Origin: Myceligenerans pegani
GTDB lineage: Bacteria; Actinomycetota; Actinomycetes; Actinomycetales; Cellulomonadaceae
NCBI RefSeq assembly: GCF_014892515.1
Contig: NZ_JADBGR010000068.1
Coordinates: forward strand, 18,902 to 82,901
Direction: 5' to 3'
Length of the DNA: 64,000 bases
Made by a program: the position numbers and the translations under genes. Under the pieces are notes generated by a model that saw only the letters and a program-made list of their open reading frames with translations, was not told the DNA's origin and searched no databases. Shown one piece after another: positions 1 to 8,801 of the stretch. Position 1 is the stretch's first letter, and every line of letters begins with the position of its first letter.

Positions 1-191
1 GCAACTCCGTGCTCATGGACGGCGTGCAGGTGCACCGGTACGCGCAGGTGCACCGGGCGATCCTGGACAAGAACGTGATCGTGTCCGAGCGCGCCCGGAT
101 CGGCGTCGACCACGAGGAGGACCGGGCGCGCGGTTTCACGGTCACCGAGTCGGGCCTGACGGTCGTCCCGAAGGGCAGCGTCGTCAAGTAG
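1..191 (+). CDS. glgC: Glucose-1-phosphate adenylyltransferase, C-terminal fragment (cut by window edge)
   Basis: Only the last 63 codons are present; the reading frame is already open at the window edge and ends at TAG 189-191. The residues match the C-terminal left-handed beta-helix of GlgC: an AILDKNV stretch, an IGVD turn and the closing [11 protein letters not shown] segment before a lysine-rich end are typical of this enzyme. GlgC makes ADP-glucose from glucose-1-phosphate and ATP, the committed step of bacterial glycogen synthesis, in the cytoplasm. The catalytic nucleotidyltransferase domain lies outside the window. Other sugar nucleotidyltransferases share the beta-helix, but the terminal signature makes GlgC the best call. 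Confidence 0.85.
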   Translation, partial: NSVLMDGVQVHRYAQVHRAILDKNVIVSERARIGVDHEEDRARGFTVTESGLTVVPKGSVVK

Positions 192-202
192 GCGGAGGCA
201 CC

Positions 203-228
203 GCGAGCGGCCGCCACGGGGCGGTCGC
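203..228. terminator. Candidate hairpin between convergent glgC and the LacI-family gene
   Basis: A GC-rich imperfect inverted repeat lies in the 38-bp gap between the two convergent stop codons. The arms are GCGA and CCGCC against GGCGG and TCGC, with an ACGG loop and a bulge on the left side. Position and shape suit a bidirectional terminator, but there is no T tract and the fold is imperfect. Confidence 0.4.
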
Positions 229-229
229 G

Positions 230-1210
230 TCAGGCGCTCGCCCGGACGACGAGGCGCGGCGTCAGCACCTCGTGGCGGTCGGTGGTGCGGCCGGACCAGC
301 GTTCCCGCAGGAGCTCGACCGCCAGCGCGCCCATCTCCGCGCGCGGCTGGTGCACGCTGGTCAGGCGCGGGCGGGCCCGCAGGGCGAGGGCGGAGTCGTC
401 GTAACCGACGACGGCGAGCCCGGCCGGCACGTCGATCCCCCGGTCCCAGGCGTGGTCGAGCACGTCGAACGCCTCGACGTCGTTGCGGGCGAAGACGGCG
501 GAGCATCCGTCCGCCAGCGCGGCGTCCAGGCCCGGGCCGGCCGGTTCCTCGCGATCCCGCTCGATCACCCGCACGTGGCCGGCCAGGCCGTGGGACACCA
601 TCGCCGCCTCGTACCCCGCCCGGCGGGCCAGGCCTGCCGGGCGGCGGGACGACGTCAGGTGCGCGATCCGCTCGTGCCCGGCCGCGACGAGGTGGCCGAC
701 GGCGAGCGCGGCGCCGTGCTCGTCGTCGTTGTTGACGGAGTCGATCCCGGCGACCGGCTCCAGGGAGCGGCCCACCATGGCCACGGGCGCGCGCCGGGCC
801 GCGGCCTGCAGCAGGGCCGGGTCCGCCCAGGAGGACACGACCACCAGCCCGTCCACGTTCAGGTCGCCCAGCGCGTCGAGCCGCTCGGCCATGCGCCCGG
901 CCTTCCGCGCCCCGTGGGCGAGCAGCACGGACAGGCCGTGCTTCTCGGCGGCCCGCTCCACCGCCTCGACGACCTCCGTGTGGTACGGGTTGTCGAGGCT
1001 CGCGACGACGACGCCGAGCAGCATGGTGCGCGTCTGCCGCAGGGCGCGCGCGAGGGCATTGGACCGGTACCCGAGCTCGTCGGCGGCGGCGACGATCCGC
1101 TCTCGCGTGGCGGGGCTGACGCCGTCGTCCCCGCGCAGCGCCAGCGACACGAGCGACTTGGAGACGCCCGCCCGCGCGGCGACGTCGAGGATCGTGGGGC
1201 GGGACCTCAT
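230..1210 (-). CDS. LacI/GalR-family transcriptional regulator
   Basis: A 326-residue protein of normal LacI-family length. Residues about 6-27 form the helix-turn-helix ([20 protein letters not shown]), followed by the hinge-helix region ending near residue 60 and then a periplasmic-binding-protein-like effector domain (LLGVVVASLDNPY onward). Such regulators bind a palindromic operator as dimers and release or tighten on a sugar or nucleoside ligand. The gene is divergent from an ECF transporter operon, and a perfect 14-bp palindrome with a central CG lies in the shared 211-bp gap at 1333-1346, so it probably controls that operon and itself. The ligand is unknown. Start is ATG 1210, directly before the HTH as usual for the family. 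Confidence 0.92.
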   Translation of the reverse strand: MRSRPTILDVAARAGVSKSLVSLALRGDDGVSPATRERIVAAADELGYRSNALARALRQTRTMLLGVVVASLDNPYHTEVVEAVERAAEKHGLSVLLAHGARKAGRMAERLDALGDLNVDGLVVVSSWADPALLQAAARRAPVAMVGRSLEPVAGIDSVNNDDEHGAALAVGHLVAAGHERIAHLTSSRRPAGLARRAGYEAAMVSHGLAGHVRVIERDREEPAGPGLDAALADGCSAVFARNDVEAFDVLDHAWDRGIDVPAGLAVVGYDDSALALRARPRLTSVHQPRAEMGALAVELLRERWSGRTTDRHEVLTPRLVVRASA

Positions 1211-1332
1211 GCACTGTTTCTACCCCACGGCCGTGGCCTGCCCAAGCCTCGCCGGGCGGGCGCCGAGGACCGTCCCGCGTCCGGTGCGGTCGTCCCGGCC
1301 GCCCGTCGGGCGTGCCCTGTGGCACCGCCGAC

Positions 1333-1346
1333 CTGGAACGTTCCAG
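1333..1346. promoter_or_regulatory. Candidate LacI-family operator (14-bp perfect palindrome)
   Basis: CTGGAACGTTCCAG is its own reverse complement, with the central CpG usual for LacI-family operators. It sits between the divergent regulator and the HAD-ECF operon, 76 bp before the GTG at 1422 and 123 bp before the regulator's ATG. Confidence 0.7.
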
Positions 1347-1407
1347 AATTCGCGTCTCGTTCACCTGCCGGTCCGGGTTCCGCTACCCGGGCGCCGCCGT
1401 CCGTCCC

Positions 1408-1413
1408 TAGCGT
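1408..1413 (+). promoter_or_regulatory. Candidate -10 box for a leaderless transcript of the HAD-ECF operon
   Basis: TAGCGT matches TANNNT and ends 8 nt before GTG 1422. No Shine-Dalgarno sequence precedes that GTG, so transcription probably starts at or next to the start codon. The same geometry recurs before several other genes in the window. Confidence 0.5.
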
Positions 1414-1421
1414 CGTCGCCC

Positions 1422-3404
1422 GTGACCGAGATCTCCGCCGCGGCGACCGCCGCTCCCCCGCCGCCGTCCGCCGCTCTCGCGACCCGCCCCGAGGCGCTGT
1501 TGCTGGACTTCGGCGGCGTCGTCTTCGCCACGCGGAAGCGTCCCGGCGGGATGAGCGAGGTCGCCGACCGTGTCGCCGAGGTCCTCGCGCGGGCCGGTCA
1601 CCACGTCCCCGCCGCGGACCTGCTCCCGGTGCTGACCGGCGGGCGCACCGCACTGCACGACTGGAAGAACTCCGCGAGCCGCCGCCTCGCGCCGCGCGAG
1701 CTGACACACCGCGAGATCTGGGGCGACTTCTTCGCCGCTCCCCTGCCCGCCGCCGCCCGCGAGGTGCTGGTCGGCCAGGCGGGAGCGCTGCAGCAGATGG
1801 TCACGCTGACGCTCGCCGAGCACCGCCTCCGGCCGGGCGTCCGGGAACTGGTCGAGCTCGCGGACGCGCTCGGCGTCTCGCTCGGGATCGTGTCCAACGC
1901 GCACTCCGGCCGCGCCCACCGCGCCGTGATGGAGCGCCACGGCCTGACCGGGGCGTTCGGCGTGCAGGTGTACTCCGACGAGGTGGGCGTCCGCAAGCCC
2001 AACCCGGAGATCATCGAGATCGCCGCGCGGGCCCTCGGCGCCGAGCCCGCTCGCTGCTGGTACGTCGGCGACACGTACGACCGCGACGTCGTCGCCGGGC
2101 GGCGCGCCGGCGCGGGTGCGGTCGTCATCACCCGCCACCGGCACACGGACGAGGTCCCGTTCCCGGTCGCGGACACCCCCGACGCCATCTTCGACACCCC
2201 GGAGGGCCTGGTCGAGGCGCTGCGCGCGGCCGCGCCGCCGGAGCCCGGGCGGGCGGAATCCGGGCCGGCAGCGAACGCCGGTGACCGCCCGGCCGCGCAC
2301 TTCCCAGCGGTCGGGGACTCGGCGGTCGGGACACCCGTCGCCCAGGTTTCGGCGACCGGCCGCCCGGGCCGCGGCGAGCGGCCGAGCGCGCTGCTGCTCG
2401 ACCACGGCGGGGTCATCTCGGTGTCGCGGCCCGACGACGGCGTCCGGCGCGCCTTCGCGGAACTGCTGGCCACCCGCCTCACCCGGGCGGGCTACGCGCT
2501 CACCCCGGACCAGGCCCTCGCCGCGCTGGACGACATCCGCGCCGCCCACAAGTCATGGAAGGCCCGCCACGAACTCCCCGCCGCCCCGGCCCCGCTCGCC
2601 GCGGCCACTCCGCCCGCCGAGCACGACATCGGCGCCGGTGTCAGCGTCCATGACGCCGACGTCGTCCTCGGCGCCGGGGATTCCGGGAGGGGCGTCGTCG
2701 TTCCCGAGATCGATGCGACGACGTTCTGGGTCGAGTTGGCGGGCCCCGTGATCGCCCGGGCGGTGGGCGGCGCCGCGGGCGCGGCCCCCGCTGCCGCCAC
2801 GTCCGCGACCGGGCCCACCACGCCCGCCGTCGTCCCCGACGGGCTGCGGGCCTGGCTGCGGGCCGAGGCGCACGCGCTCATGGTGGCCTACGCCCGCGCC
2901 AAGTCCGTGTCCGTCGTGCGGTCGGGGGTCCGCGTACTGCTGCGGGCCGCGCGCGCCGCCGGCGTCCCGGTCGCCGTCGTCTCCAACACCGTGAACGGCC
3001 GCGCCGTGCGCGAGAAACTCGACGCCGCCGGGCTGACCGAGTACGTCGGCGCGCACGTGTACTCGGACGAGCTCGGCCGCCGCAAGCCCGACCCCGAGAT
3101 GCCCGCCACGGCGCTGCGCGCCCTCGGCGCCGAGGCCGCGAGCGCCTGGTTCGTCGGCGACAAGCCGGCGCGGGACGTGATCGCGGCGCGGGCGGCCGGC
3201 ATCGGGCACGTGGTGCTGGTGCGGGGCGGTTCGACGTCGGACGACGCCCTCGCCGCCCTGGCCGACGACGATCCCGCGCGGCCCGACCACGTCGTCGACG
3301 ACATGGCCGGGCTGGCCGCCCTCATGGGCCTCGCGCCCGCCGCACCCCCCGACTCCGGCCGGTCACCCGCCGGCCGGGAACAGGACCCCGTCCCAGGGTC
3401 CTGA
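1422..3404 (+). CDS. Tandem HAD-like hydrolase (two HAD domains in one chain)
   Basis: A 660-residue protein with two HAD domains. Domain 1 (about residues 25-265) has LLLDFGGV, a motif II serine in IVSN, a motif III lysine in RKPNPEI and a motif IV aspartate in YVGDTYDRD. Domain 2 (about 320-640) repeats the pattern as LLLDHGGV, VVSN, RKPDPEM and FVGDKPARD. Both have Gly at the usual second Asp of motif I, common in the DFGGV subgroup. A Pro/Ala/Gly-rich linker separates them, and domain 2 carries an insertion of about 80 residues. Family members are mostly phosphatases; the substrate is unknown. The frame is open far upstream; GTG 1422 is chosen because homology begins just after it and a -10 box lies 8 nt before. 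It leads the ECF operon, so it may process the imported compound. Confidence 0.8.
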   Translation: MTEISAAATAAPPPPSAALATRPEALLLDFGGVVFATRKRPGGMSEVADRVAEVLARAGHHVPAADLLPVLTGGRTALHDWKNSASRRLAPRELTHREIWGDFFAAPLPAAAREVLVGQAGALQQMVTLTLAEHRLRPGVRELVELADALGVSLGIVSNAHSGRAHRAVMERHGLTGAFGVQVYSDEVGVRKPNPEIIEIAARALGAEPARCWYVGDTYDRDVVAGRRAGAGAVVITRHRHTDEVPFPVADTPDAIFDTPEGLVEALRAAAPPEPGRAESGPAANAGDRPAAHFPAVGDSAVGTPVAQVSATGRPGRGERPSALLLDHGGVISVSRPDDGVRRAFAELLATRLTRAGYALTPDQALAALDDIRAAHKSWKARHELPAAPAPLAAATPPAEHDIGAGVSVHDADVVLGAGDSGRGVVVPEIDATTFWVELAGPVIARAVGGAAGAAPAAATSATGPTTPAVVPDGLRAWLRAEAHALMVAYARAKSVSVVRSGVRVLLRAARAAGVPVAVVSNTVNGRAVREKLDAAGLTEYVGAHVYSDELGRRKPDPEMPATALRALGAEAASAWFVGDKPARDVIAARAAGIGHVVLVRGGSTSDDALAALADDDPARPDHVVDDMAGLAALMGLAPAAPPDSGRSPAGREQDPVPGS

Positions 3405-3436
3405 CCCCGCACGACCATCCCCCTTTGGAGCCCAGC

Positions 3437-4402
3437 ATGACCACCACCGCCGCGGACGCCCTGCGCGTCCGCCTCCACGACCCCGACCGGATCTCCGGCT
3501 CGCAGAAGCTGATGATCATGATCCTGTCCATGACCCTCTACGGCGTCGCCGACATCGTCGCGGACCTGCTGCCGAAGTTCGAGGTCGGCAGTCTCGAGCT
3601 GGAGGTCGCGTACTTCGCGTTCATCCCCGTCGTGCTCGCCGCCCTGCTGACGCCGCTGTGGGTGGCGCTCGGCGTCGCCATCGGTGAGGCGGTCATCGCC
3701 GACATGCTGCTCGGTTCGTTCTCGGGGATCGGGGAACTGGAGGGCTTCCTGCAGATCTTCGTCGGGACGTACGTGGCGGGCTGCCTGGTGAAGGACCCCC
3801 GGCGCCCCGCGCGGCTGTTCTGGGCGGCGATGGCGCTCGTGTCGATCGACAAGGTGTCGTCCGGGATCATCGACGTGGCGAAGTTCGGTGTCGGGATCGA
3901 CCCGGAGGCCGGTGAGGACGCCGGCGGCGGGCTGGCCGCCGTCGTGCTGGCGGAGGGCATCGAGCTGGTGCTCGCGCTGGTCATCACGGGCGCGGTGTTC
4001 GGCGGGCTGGTCGCGATCTGGCTGGCGCCGCGCCTGTACGGCAAGATCGAGCCGCTGATGGGCCTGCGGCCGCGCGATCCCGCGAACCCGCCGCGGCTGG
4101 TGGGCCCCTGGGGCTCGCCGTTCTGGCTGGTGGGTGTGCTCGGGATCGTGCTGGCCGCGGCCGTGGGGATCTTCGAGCAGTGGGAGGAGCACTTCGAGGT
4201 CACCAACCCGGTCACCGCGCTCGGCGAGTGGGAGGCGGCGAACGCGGAGTCGCTCGCGGAGTCGTCGTTCGCGTGGCTGGCGGCGCTGCTCGGCCTGGTG
4301 GCCGGGCTCGTGATCGTCGCGGTCATCGCCGCCCTGCGGGCGCGCGGTACGCAGCGGTCCCTGGCGGCCGACGCCGACGACGAGGCGGAGGACGACGCCT
4401 GA
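3437..4402 (+). CDS. Putative ECF transporter S component (large, substrate unknown)
   Basis: A 321-residue membrane protein with roughly seven or eight hydrophobic segments, longer than typical S components of about 180-220 residues. ATG 3437 is preceded by GGAG with 6 nt spacing, preferable to the TTG four codons earlier. After a polar N-terminus come helices around IADIVADLLP, FAFIPVVLAALLTPLWVALG and LEGFLQIFVGTYVAG, then a charged acidic C-terminus. Identity is inferred mainly from position: it sits between the HAD gene and a fused EcfAA' (TGATG junction) with EcfT following, a complete energy-coupling-factor importer set. S components set substrate specificity, and nothing here identifies the substrate. 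Confidence 0.65.
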   Translation: MTTTAADALRVRLHDPDRISGSQKLMIMILSMTLYGVADIVADLLPKFEVGSLELEVAYFAFIPVVLAALLTPLWVALGVAIGEAVIADMLLGSFSGIGELEGFLQIFVGTYVAGCLVKDPRRPARLFWAAMALVSIDKVSSGIIDVAKFGVGIDPEAGEDAGGGLAAVVLAEGIELVLALVITGAVFGGLVAIWLAPRLYGKIEPLMGLRPRDPANPPRLVGPWGSPFWLVGVLGIVLAAAVGIFEQWEEHFEVTNPVTALGEWEAANAESLAESSFAWLAALLGLVAGLVIVAVIAALRARGTQRSLAADADDEAEDDA

Positions 4403-6318
4403 TGCCGGCCGCCGACGACGGCCCGCGCGGAGCCGCCCCCGCGATCGAGGTCCGGAACCTGACGTTCCGGTACCCCGGCGCGGAGCGGGACACGCTCCGC
4501 GGCGTCGACCTGACGATCGCCGCGGGTGACTTCGTGGCCGTCGTCGGCGGCAACGGCTCGGGCAAGACCACCCTGGCCAAGACGTTCAACGGGTTGGTGC
4601 CGCACTTCTGGAACGGCGACCTGTCCGGGTCGGTGCGCGTGCACGGGCGCGGCACGCGCAAGCGGTCGGTCGCGGAGCTCGCCTCCGAGGTGGGGTTCGT
4701 GTTCCAGGACTTCGGCAACCAGCTCGTGCGCCCCACGGTGCGGGACGACGTCGCCTACGCGCCCCTCAACCTCGGGCGGGCCGACTGGCGCGAGCGGGCC
4801 GACGCCGCCGTCGCCGGGCTGGGACTGGAACCCATCGCGGACACGTTCACCTGGCAGTTGTCGGGCGGCCAGCAGCATCTGACGGCGCTGGCGGGCGCGC
4901 TCGCGCTGGCGCCCCGCATCCTCGTGGTGGACGAGCCGGCCGCCGAGGTGGACCCCGCGCGGGCCGCCGAGATCTACGAGCACCTCGTGCGGCTCAACGA
5001 GCGGGGCACCACGGTGGTCGTCGTCGAGCACCACGCGGAGCTGATCGCCCGGTACGCCCGCAGCGTCGTGCTCGTCGACGACGGCGTGGTCCGCTGGCAC
5101 CTGCCGACCGCCGAGGCGATGGCCCGCCGCGAGGACCTGGAGTCGGCGGACGTGCCGGCACCGCAGGTCGTGGAGATCGCCCGGGCGCTCGCCCCGGGAT
5201 CCCCGCTGCCCCTCACGGTCGACGACTGCGTCGCGGCCCTCGCCCTGCTCGCCGACCCGCTCCTCACCCCGCCCGCCGAGGCAGCAGCATCCCGGGATGC
5301 CGCACTGCCGCGGCGGAGCACCGAGGCCGGGTCGGGGCCGGAGTCGGGGTCGAGGTCCGGGTTCGGGGGCGCCTCGGACGGACTACGGAACCGCGCGGGC
5401 ATCGCCTCGCTGCGGGACGTCTCCCACGGGTACCTGACCATCGACGGGCCGCGGTCCACCGTCGTCGACGGCCTGTCGCTGGACCTGTTCGACGACGACC
5501 GCGTCGCCCTCGTCGGGTCGAACGGGGCCGGGAAGTCCACGCTGCTCACCCTGCTCGCCGGACTGGCGCTTCCCCGTGCCGGCACGGTGACCGTCGACGG
5601 CCGGGACACGCGCGAGGTCTCGGCCCCCGAGCTCGCCGGCACCGTCTGCTACCTGGTCCAGCATCCGGAGGAGATGTTCCTCCAGGACTCCGTCGCGGCC
5701 GACGTCGCCATGTTCCCCCGGGGCCGCCGGGTGGCCGGCGCGGACGAGCTCGTCGCCCGCGTCCTCGACCGCATGGATCTCACCGGGGTCGCCGACCGTG
5801 ACGGCCGGCTGCTGTCCGGCGGCCAGCAGCGTCGCGCCACGCTCGCCATCGCGCTGGCCATGCGGCCCCGCCTGCTCCTCCTCGACGAACCCACCGCCAG
5901 TCTCGACCTGCGCAGCCGGGACGACGTCATCGGCCTCCTCGCCGACCTTGCCGAGCACATCCGGTGCACCGTCGTCGCGACCCATGACATGCAGCTCGTC
6001 GCGGAGTGGGCCACCCGCGTCGTCGTCCTCGACGGGGGCAGGATCATCGCGGACACCACCCCCGCGGCCCTGTTCGCCGACGACGCCGTGCTCGCGCGCG
6101 CCCGCCTCGTACCGCCCCAGGCCGCCCAGGTGGGCAGGCGGCTGGGCCTGTCTCCCGTGCCCCGCGGCGTGGCGGAGCTGGTCGCGCGGCTGGGCGGCGC
6201 CCCGGCCGAGGCGGCCTCACCCGCGCCGGATGTCCTGTCTCGGCCGGCTGAATCGGGGGCCGCGATCGCCGGGAACGTCGCCGGTACGGTCGCCGGCGGG
6301 AAGGAGGCGGCTCGGTGA
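4402..6318 (+). CDS. ECF transporter ATPase, EcfA and EcfA' fused in one protein
   Basis: A 638-residue protein with two ABC ATPase domains in one chain. The first has Walker A GGNGSGKTT near residue 49, signature LSGGQ and Walker B ILVVDEP. The second has GSNGAGKST near residue 372, LSGGQQRR and LLLLDEPTASLD. A low-complexity linker joins them, and about 60 extra residues follow the second domain. Together they form the cytoplasmic ATP-driven motor of a group of ECF importers. ATG 4402 overlaps the previous stop by one base (TGATG) and the 3' end overlaps ecfT by four, so translation is coupled. Two separate subunits are also common; the fused form fixes their stoichiometry. Confidence 0.88.
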   Translation: MPAADDGPRGAAPAIEVRNLTFRYPGAERDTLRGVDLTIAAGDFVAVVGGNGSGKTTLAKTFNGLVPHFWNGDLSGSVRVHGRGTRKRSVAELASEVGFVFQDFGNQLVRPTVRDDVAYAPLNLGRADWRERADAAVAGLGLEPIADTFTWQLSGGQQHLTALAGALALAPRILVVDEPAAEVDPARAAEIYEHLVRLNERGTTVVVVEHHAELIARYARSVVLVDDGVVRWHLPTAEAMARREDLESADVPAPQVVEIARALAPGSPLPLTVDDCVAALALLADPLLTPPAEAAASRDAALPRRSTEAGSGPESGSRSGFGGASDGLRNRAGIASLRDVSHGYLTIDGPRSTVVDGLSLDLFDDDRVALVGSNGAGKSTLLTLLAGLALPRAGTVTVDGRDTREVSAPELAGTVCYLVQHPEEMFLQDSVAADVAMFPRGRRVAGADELVARVLDRMDLTGVADRDGRLLSGGQQRRATLAIALAMRPRLLLLDEPTASLDLRSRDDVIGLLADLAEHIRCTVVATHDMQLVAEWATRVVVLDGGRIIADTTPAALFADDAVLARARLVPPQAAQVGRRLGLSPVPRGVAELVARLGGAPAEAASPAPDVLSRPAESGAAIAGNVAGTVAGGKEAAR

Positions 6319-7133
6319 GCACCCGGCGCGATCTCGACCGCCTCTCCGTCGACTGGATCACCCTCGAGCTGATGCGCGTCGCCTACGCCACCCGGGGCGG
6401 CTTCCTCGCCGTCCGGGACCCGCGTGCGGTGGTGTGGTGGTACGTGATCGGGGCGCTGGCCCCGTGGTTCACGTACGACGTCGGGGTGCTGGCCGTCCTC
6501 TTCGCCGCGGCTCTGGTCGCGGCGCTGGCGGCCAGGATCGGGCCGCTGCTCCTGGGACTGTTCCTGCTCGGGATCGTCGGCGACCTGGTCTACCTCCTGG
6601 TCATGCTGCTGATCCTGCGGGAGGACCCGGCGGCGGTCGGCACGCTCGTGCTGCCCGTGCTGAAGCTGGGCACGGTGTCGCTGGTGAGCATGGCCGCCTT
6701 CGCCTCTCTCGACCCGGAGAAGATCAGCGACGCCCTGCTGGCGATGCGGGCGCCGGAGATCCTGGGCTTCGCCGTCAGCTACGGCTACCGCATGATCCCG
6801 GTGCTCGTGGACGAGTTCCGCACCATCGTGGACGGCCACCGCCTGCGCGGAGCGCCGCCGCGCGGCCCGGGTCTGCTGGGCTGGCGCCTCGTCGTCCGCC
6901 TCGCCACGATCCTGGTCCGGTCCTTCTACCCGCTCATCCTCAACACTGCGAAGCGCACCCGCACCACGGTGGAGGCGCTGGAGACCCGCGGCTTCACCGC
7001 CGCGGGCAGCGTCGGCGGCGCGGGCCGCGCGCTCCGGCTGGCGCACCTGCGGTTCACCGTGGCCGACGGCGCCCTGCTGACGGCCACGCTCGCGGTGGTG
7101 ACCCTGGCGTACTGGACGGGCGGCATCATGTGA
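6315..7133 (+). CDS. ecfT: ECF transporter transmembrane coupling subunit EcfT
   Basis: A 272-residue membrane protein with an N-terminal cluster of hydrophobic helices and the EcfT coupling helices. The two Arg-Gly motifs that dock on the ATPases are visible as HRLRGAP and EALETRGF, preceded by a VSYGYRMIPVLVDEF stretch typical of the family. Start is GTG 6315 in a GTGA overlap with the ATPase stop, with an AAGGAGG ribosome site at 6301-6307. It scaffolds the ATPases and the S component in the membrane. Its 3' end overlaps the end of the opposing menC gene by 8 bp, leaving no room for a terminator between them. Confidence 0.85.
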   Translation: MSTRRDLDRLSVDWITLELMRVAYATRGGFLAVRDPRAVVWWYVIGALAPWFTYDVGVLAVLFAAALVAALAARIGPLLLGLFLLGIVGDLVYLLVMLLILREDPAAVGTLVLPVLKLGTVSLVSMAAFASLDPEKISDALLAMRAPEILGFAVSYGYRMIPVLVDEFRTIVDGHRLRGAPPRGPGLLGWRLVVRLATILVRSFYPLILNTAKRTRTTVEALETRGFTAAGSVGGAGRALRLAHLRFTVADGALLTATLAVVTLAYWTGGIM

Positions 7134-8118
7134 GCGCGCGGACGCGGGTGAGTCGGTCGCGCCACCAGGTGATCCGTTCCGGGTCGGTCGGTTCGTGGGT
7201 GTCGAGCAGGTCCGGGTCGGGTTCGGGTGCGGTGCGCGGGACGGGGAGGTATCCGTCGACCGGGCGCAGTGACGCGTCGCCGGGGACGACGTCGCCGTCC
7301 AGGAGGGACAGCGTGCCCAGACCGCAGGCGAAGTCCAGCTCCGGCAGCGCCCCCGCGAGGGCGAGCTGCGCGGACAGTCCGACACTGGTCTCCAGGGCCG
7401 AGGAGACCACGCACGGCAGTCCGGCGGCCTCGGCGACCTCGAGCGAGCGGCGCACGCCACCCAGCGGGGTGCACTTGATGACCGCGACATCGGCCGCACC
7501 GGCGACCGCGACCCGTAGCGGGTCCTCGGCGCGCCGGATGGATTCGTCGGCAGCGATCCGTACGTCGACCTGACGCCGGACGGCGGCCAGTTCCTCGATG
7601 GTGCGGCAGGGCTGCTCCACGTACTCCAGACCAGCCGCAGCCTTGTCCAGCAACCGGATCTGCGCGACGGCGGTCTCCACGTCCCACACCCCATTGGCAT
7701 CCACCCGGATCGCCCCGCCCGGCCCGAGCGCGTCACGGACGGCTTCGACGCGGGCAAGGTCCTCGGACAGTGACTCGGGGTGATCGGCGACCTTGACCTT
7801 GGCCGTACCGCAGCCCGACCGGGCCACGATCTCGTGCGCACGCTCCGGGCCGACTACCGGAACCGTGCAGTTGATCGGGATGCGGTCGCGCACCGGCTCG
7901 GGCCAGCCGATGGTGGCCTGCTCGATTGCGGTGGCCAGCCAGGACGCGGACACGACGTCGTCGTAGTCGTCGAACGGGCAGAACTCACCCCACCCGGCAG
8001 GCCCACGGATCAGCATCCCCTCACGCACAGTGATGCCCCGGAACCGGGCGGTCATGGGAATGGCGTAGACGCGCGCCCCAGCGAAGTCGATCTGGTCAGG
8101 GTCGGTGGTACTGATCAT
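7126..8118 (-). CDS. menC: o-Succinylbenzoate synthase (menaquinone biosynthesis)
   Basis: A 330-residue enolase-superfamily enzyme. The catalytic set is visible in order: lysine pair TAKVKVAD, metal ligands in RVDANG, EYVEQPC and AADES, and the second catalytic lysine in VIKCTPLGG. The N-terminal RFRGITVREG and WGEFCPFDDYDD stretches are characteristic of actinobacterial MenC, so this is the menaquinone dehydratase (SHCHC to o-succinylbenzoate) rather than a dipeptide epimerase. Start is ATG 8118; the adjoining GTG 8121 is possible, with a GAAGAGG-like site further upstream. No other men gene is nearby. It lies at the left border of the accessory cassette and is taken as chromosomal backbone. 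Confidence 0.85.
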   Translation of the reverse strand: MISTTDPDQIDFAGARVYAIPMTARFRGITVREGMLIRGPAGWGEFCPFDDYDDVVSASWLATAIEQATIGWPEPVRDRIPINCTVPVVGPERAHEIVARSGCGTAKVKVADHPESLSEDLARVEAVRDALGPGGAIRVDANGVWDVETAVAQIRLLDKAAAGLEYVEQPCRTIEELAAVRRQVDVRIAADESIRRAEDPLRVAVAGAADVAVIKCTPLGGVRRSLEVAEAAGLPCVVSSALETSVGLSAQLALAGALPELDFACGLGTLSLLDGDVVPGDASLRPVDGYLPVPRTAPEPDPDLLDTHEPTDPERITWWRDRLTRVRALT

Positions 8119-8180
8119 CACTTGGTGGATCCTCTTCTCGGCTAGCCGGGGTGCAACGCGCGGTGGTGAAGCGCGGGGTA

Positions 8181-8801
8181 TCAGCGCCCGCGGGATCGCT
8201 GGGCGGTGCAAGGGCCAGACCGCCCACCGCCTATCTGCTCCCATGCCGCTCGATCCATCAGGTAGTGAGGCATCTCCATCCTGACTCCTCCGGATGCGGT
8301 TCTCACTGTCGTTCCGGCCCGCTCGAACCCAGCGTGGACAAGCGCGCGGTGACCAGCTACGTCTCGGGGTAGCCGGATCGCTCGGACCTCATCCAGCGCA
8401 CGAAGTTCGAAGGCGATCCAGGCCAGGCCGGAGAGCGCTTCGGCCCCGAGACCGAGGCCCCACCAGTCAGGATGTATGGCGACATCCGCTTCGCACGCCG
8501 ACTCCTGCGCTCGACTGCCAACGAGGGTTCCGCAGCCGACCGTCCGTCCACTCCTGGCGTGCACAATGGCGAGCGTGGCGTCCTTCGGCGCAAGTCCGGA
8601 GCCCGCCTTTTCCGAGCCTTGAACGGCACGTCCCACCAAGTCACGCACCTGTTCGCGATTGAGCAGGCCGTGGCGGCGATGCCGGACAACGCGGTAGTCG
8701 CTGAAGAGCGCAAACAGAGCATCGACGTCCTCGACGCGAATCGGTCGCAGGACAAGACGGGTGGTCGCGCGCAAGGCCTCGGTGATCAGATCTTGACTCA
8801 T
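8181..8801 (-). CDS. GNAT-family N-acetyltransferase (RimJ/RimL type)
   Basis: A 206-residue protein with a RimJ-like start (TTRLVLRPIRVEDVDALFALF), a beta-strand region IVHARSGRTVGCGTLVG and the acetyl-CoA loop seen as WWGLGLGAEALSG, followed by GHRALVHAGFERAG near the end. Such enzymes acetylate amines of proteins, amino acids or antibiotics. Its ATG at 8801 overlaps the upstream stop by 4 bp (ATGA), making it the last gene of the cassette operon. In that setting it may modify or detoxify the cassette's product; that is inference. Base composition is less GC-rich than the genes left of menC. Confidence 0.82.
   Translation of the reverse strand: MSQDLITEALRATTRLVLRPIRVEDVDALFALFSDYRVVRHRRHGLLNREQVRDLVGRAVQGSEKAGSGLAPKDATLAIVHARSGRTVGCGTLVGSRAQESACEADVAIHPDWWGLGLGAEALSGLAWIAFELRALDEVRAIRLPRDVAGHRALVHAGFERAGTTVRTASGGVRMEMPHYLMDRAAWEQIGGGRSGPCTAQRSRGR

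Noticed and set aside
7126..8118. menC as part of the biosynthetic cassette (for example as a dipeptide epimerase)
   Set aside because: Its motifs match actinobacterial o-succinylbenzoate synthase closely, and a 62-bp gap separates it from the cassette operon.
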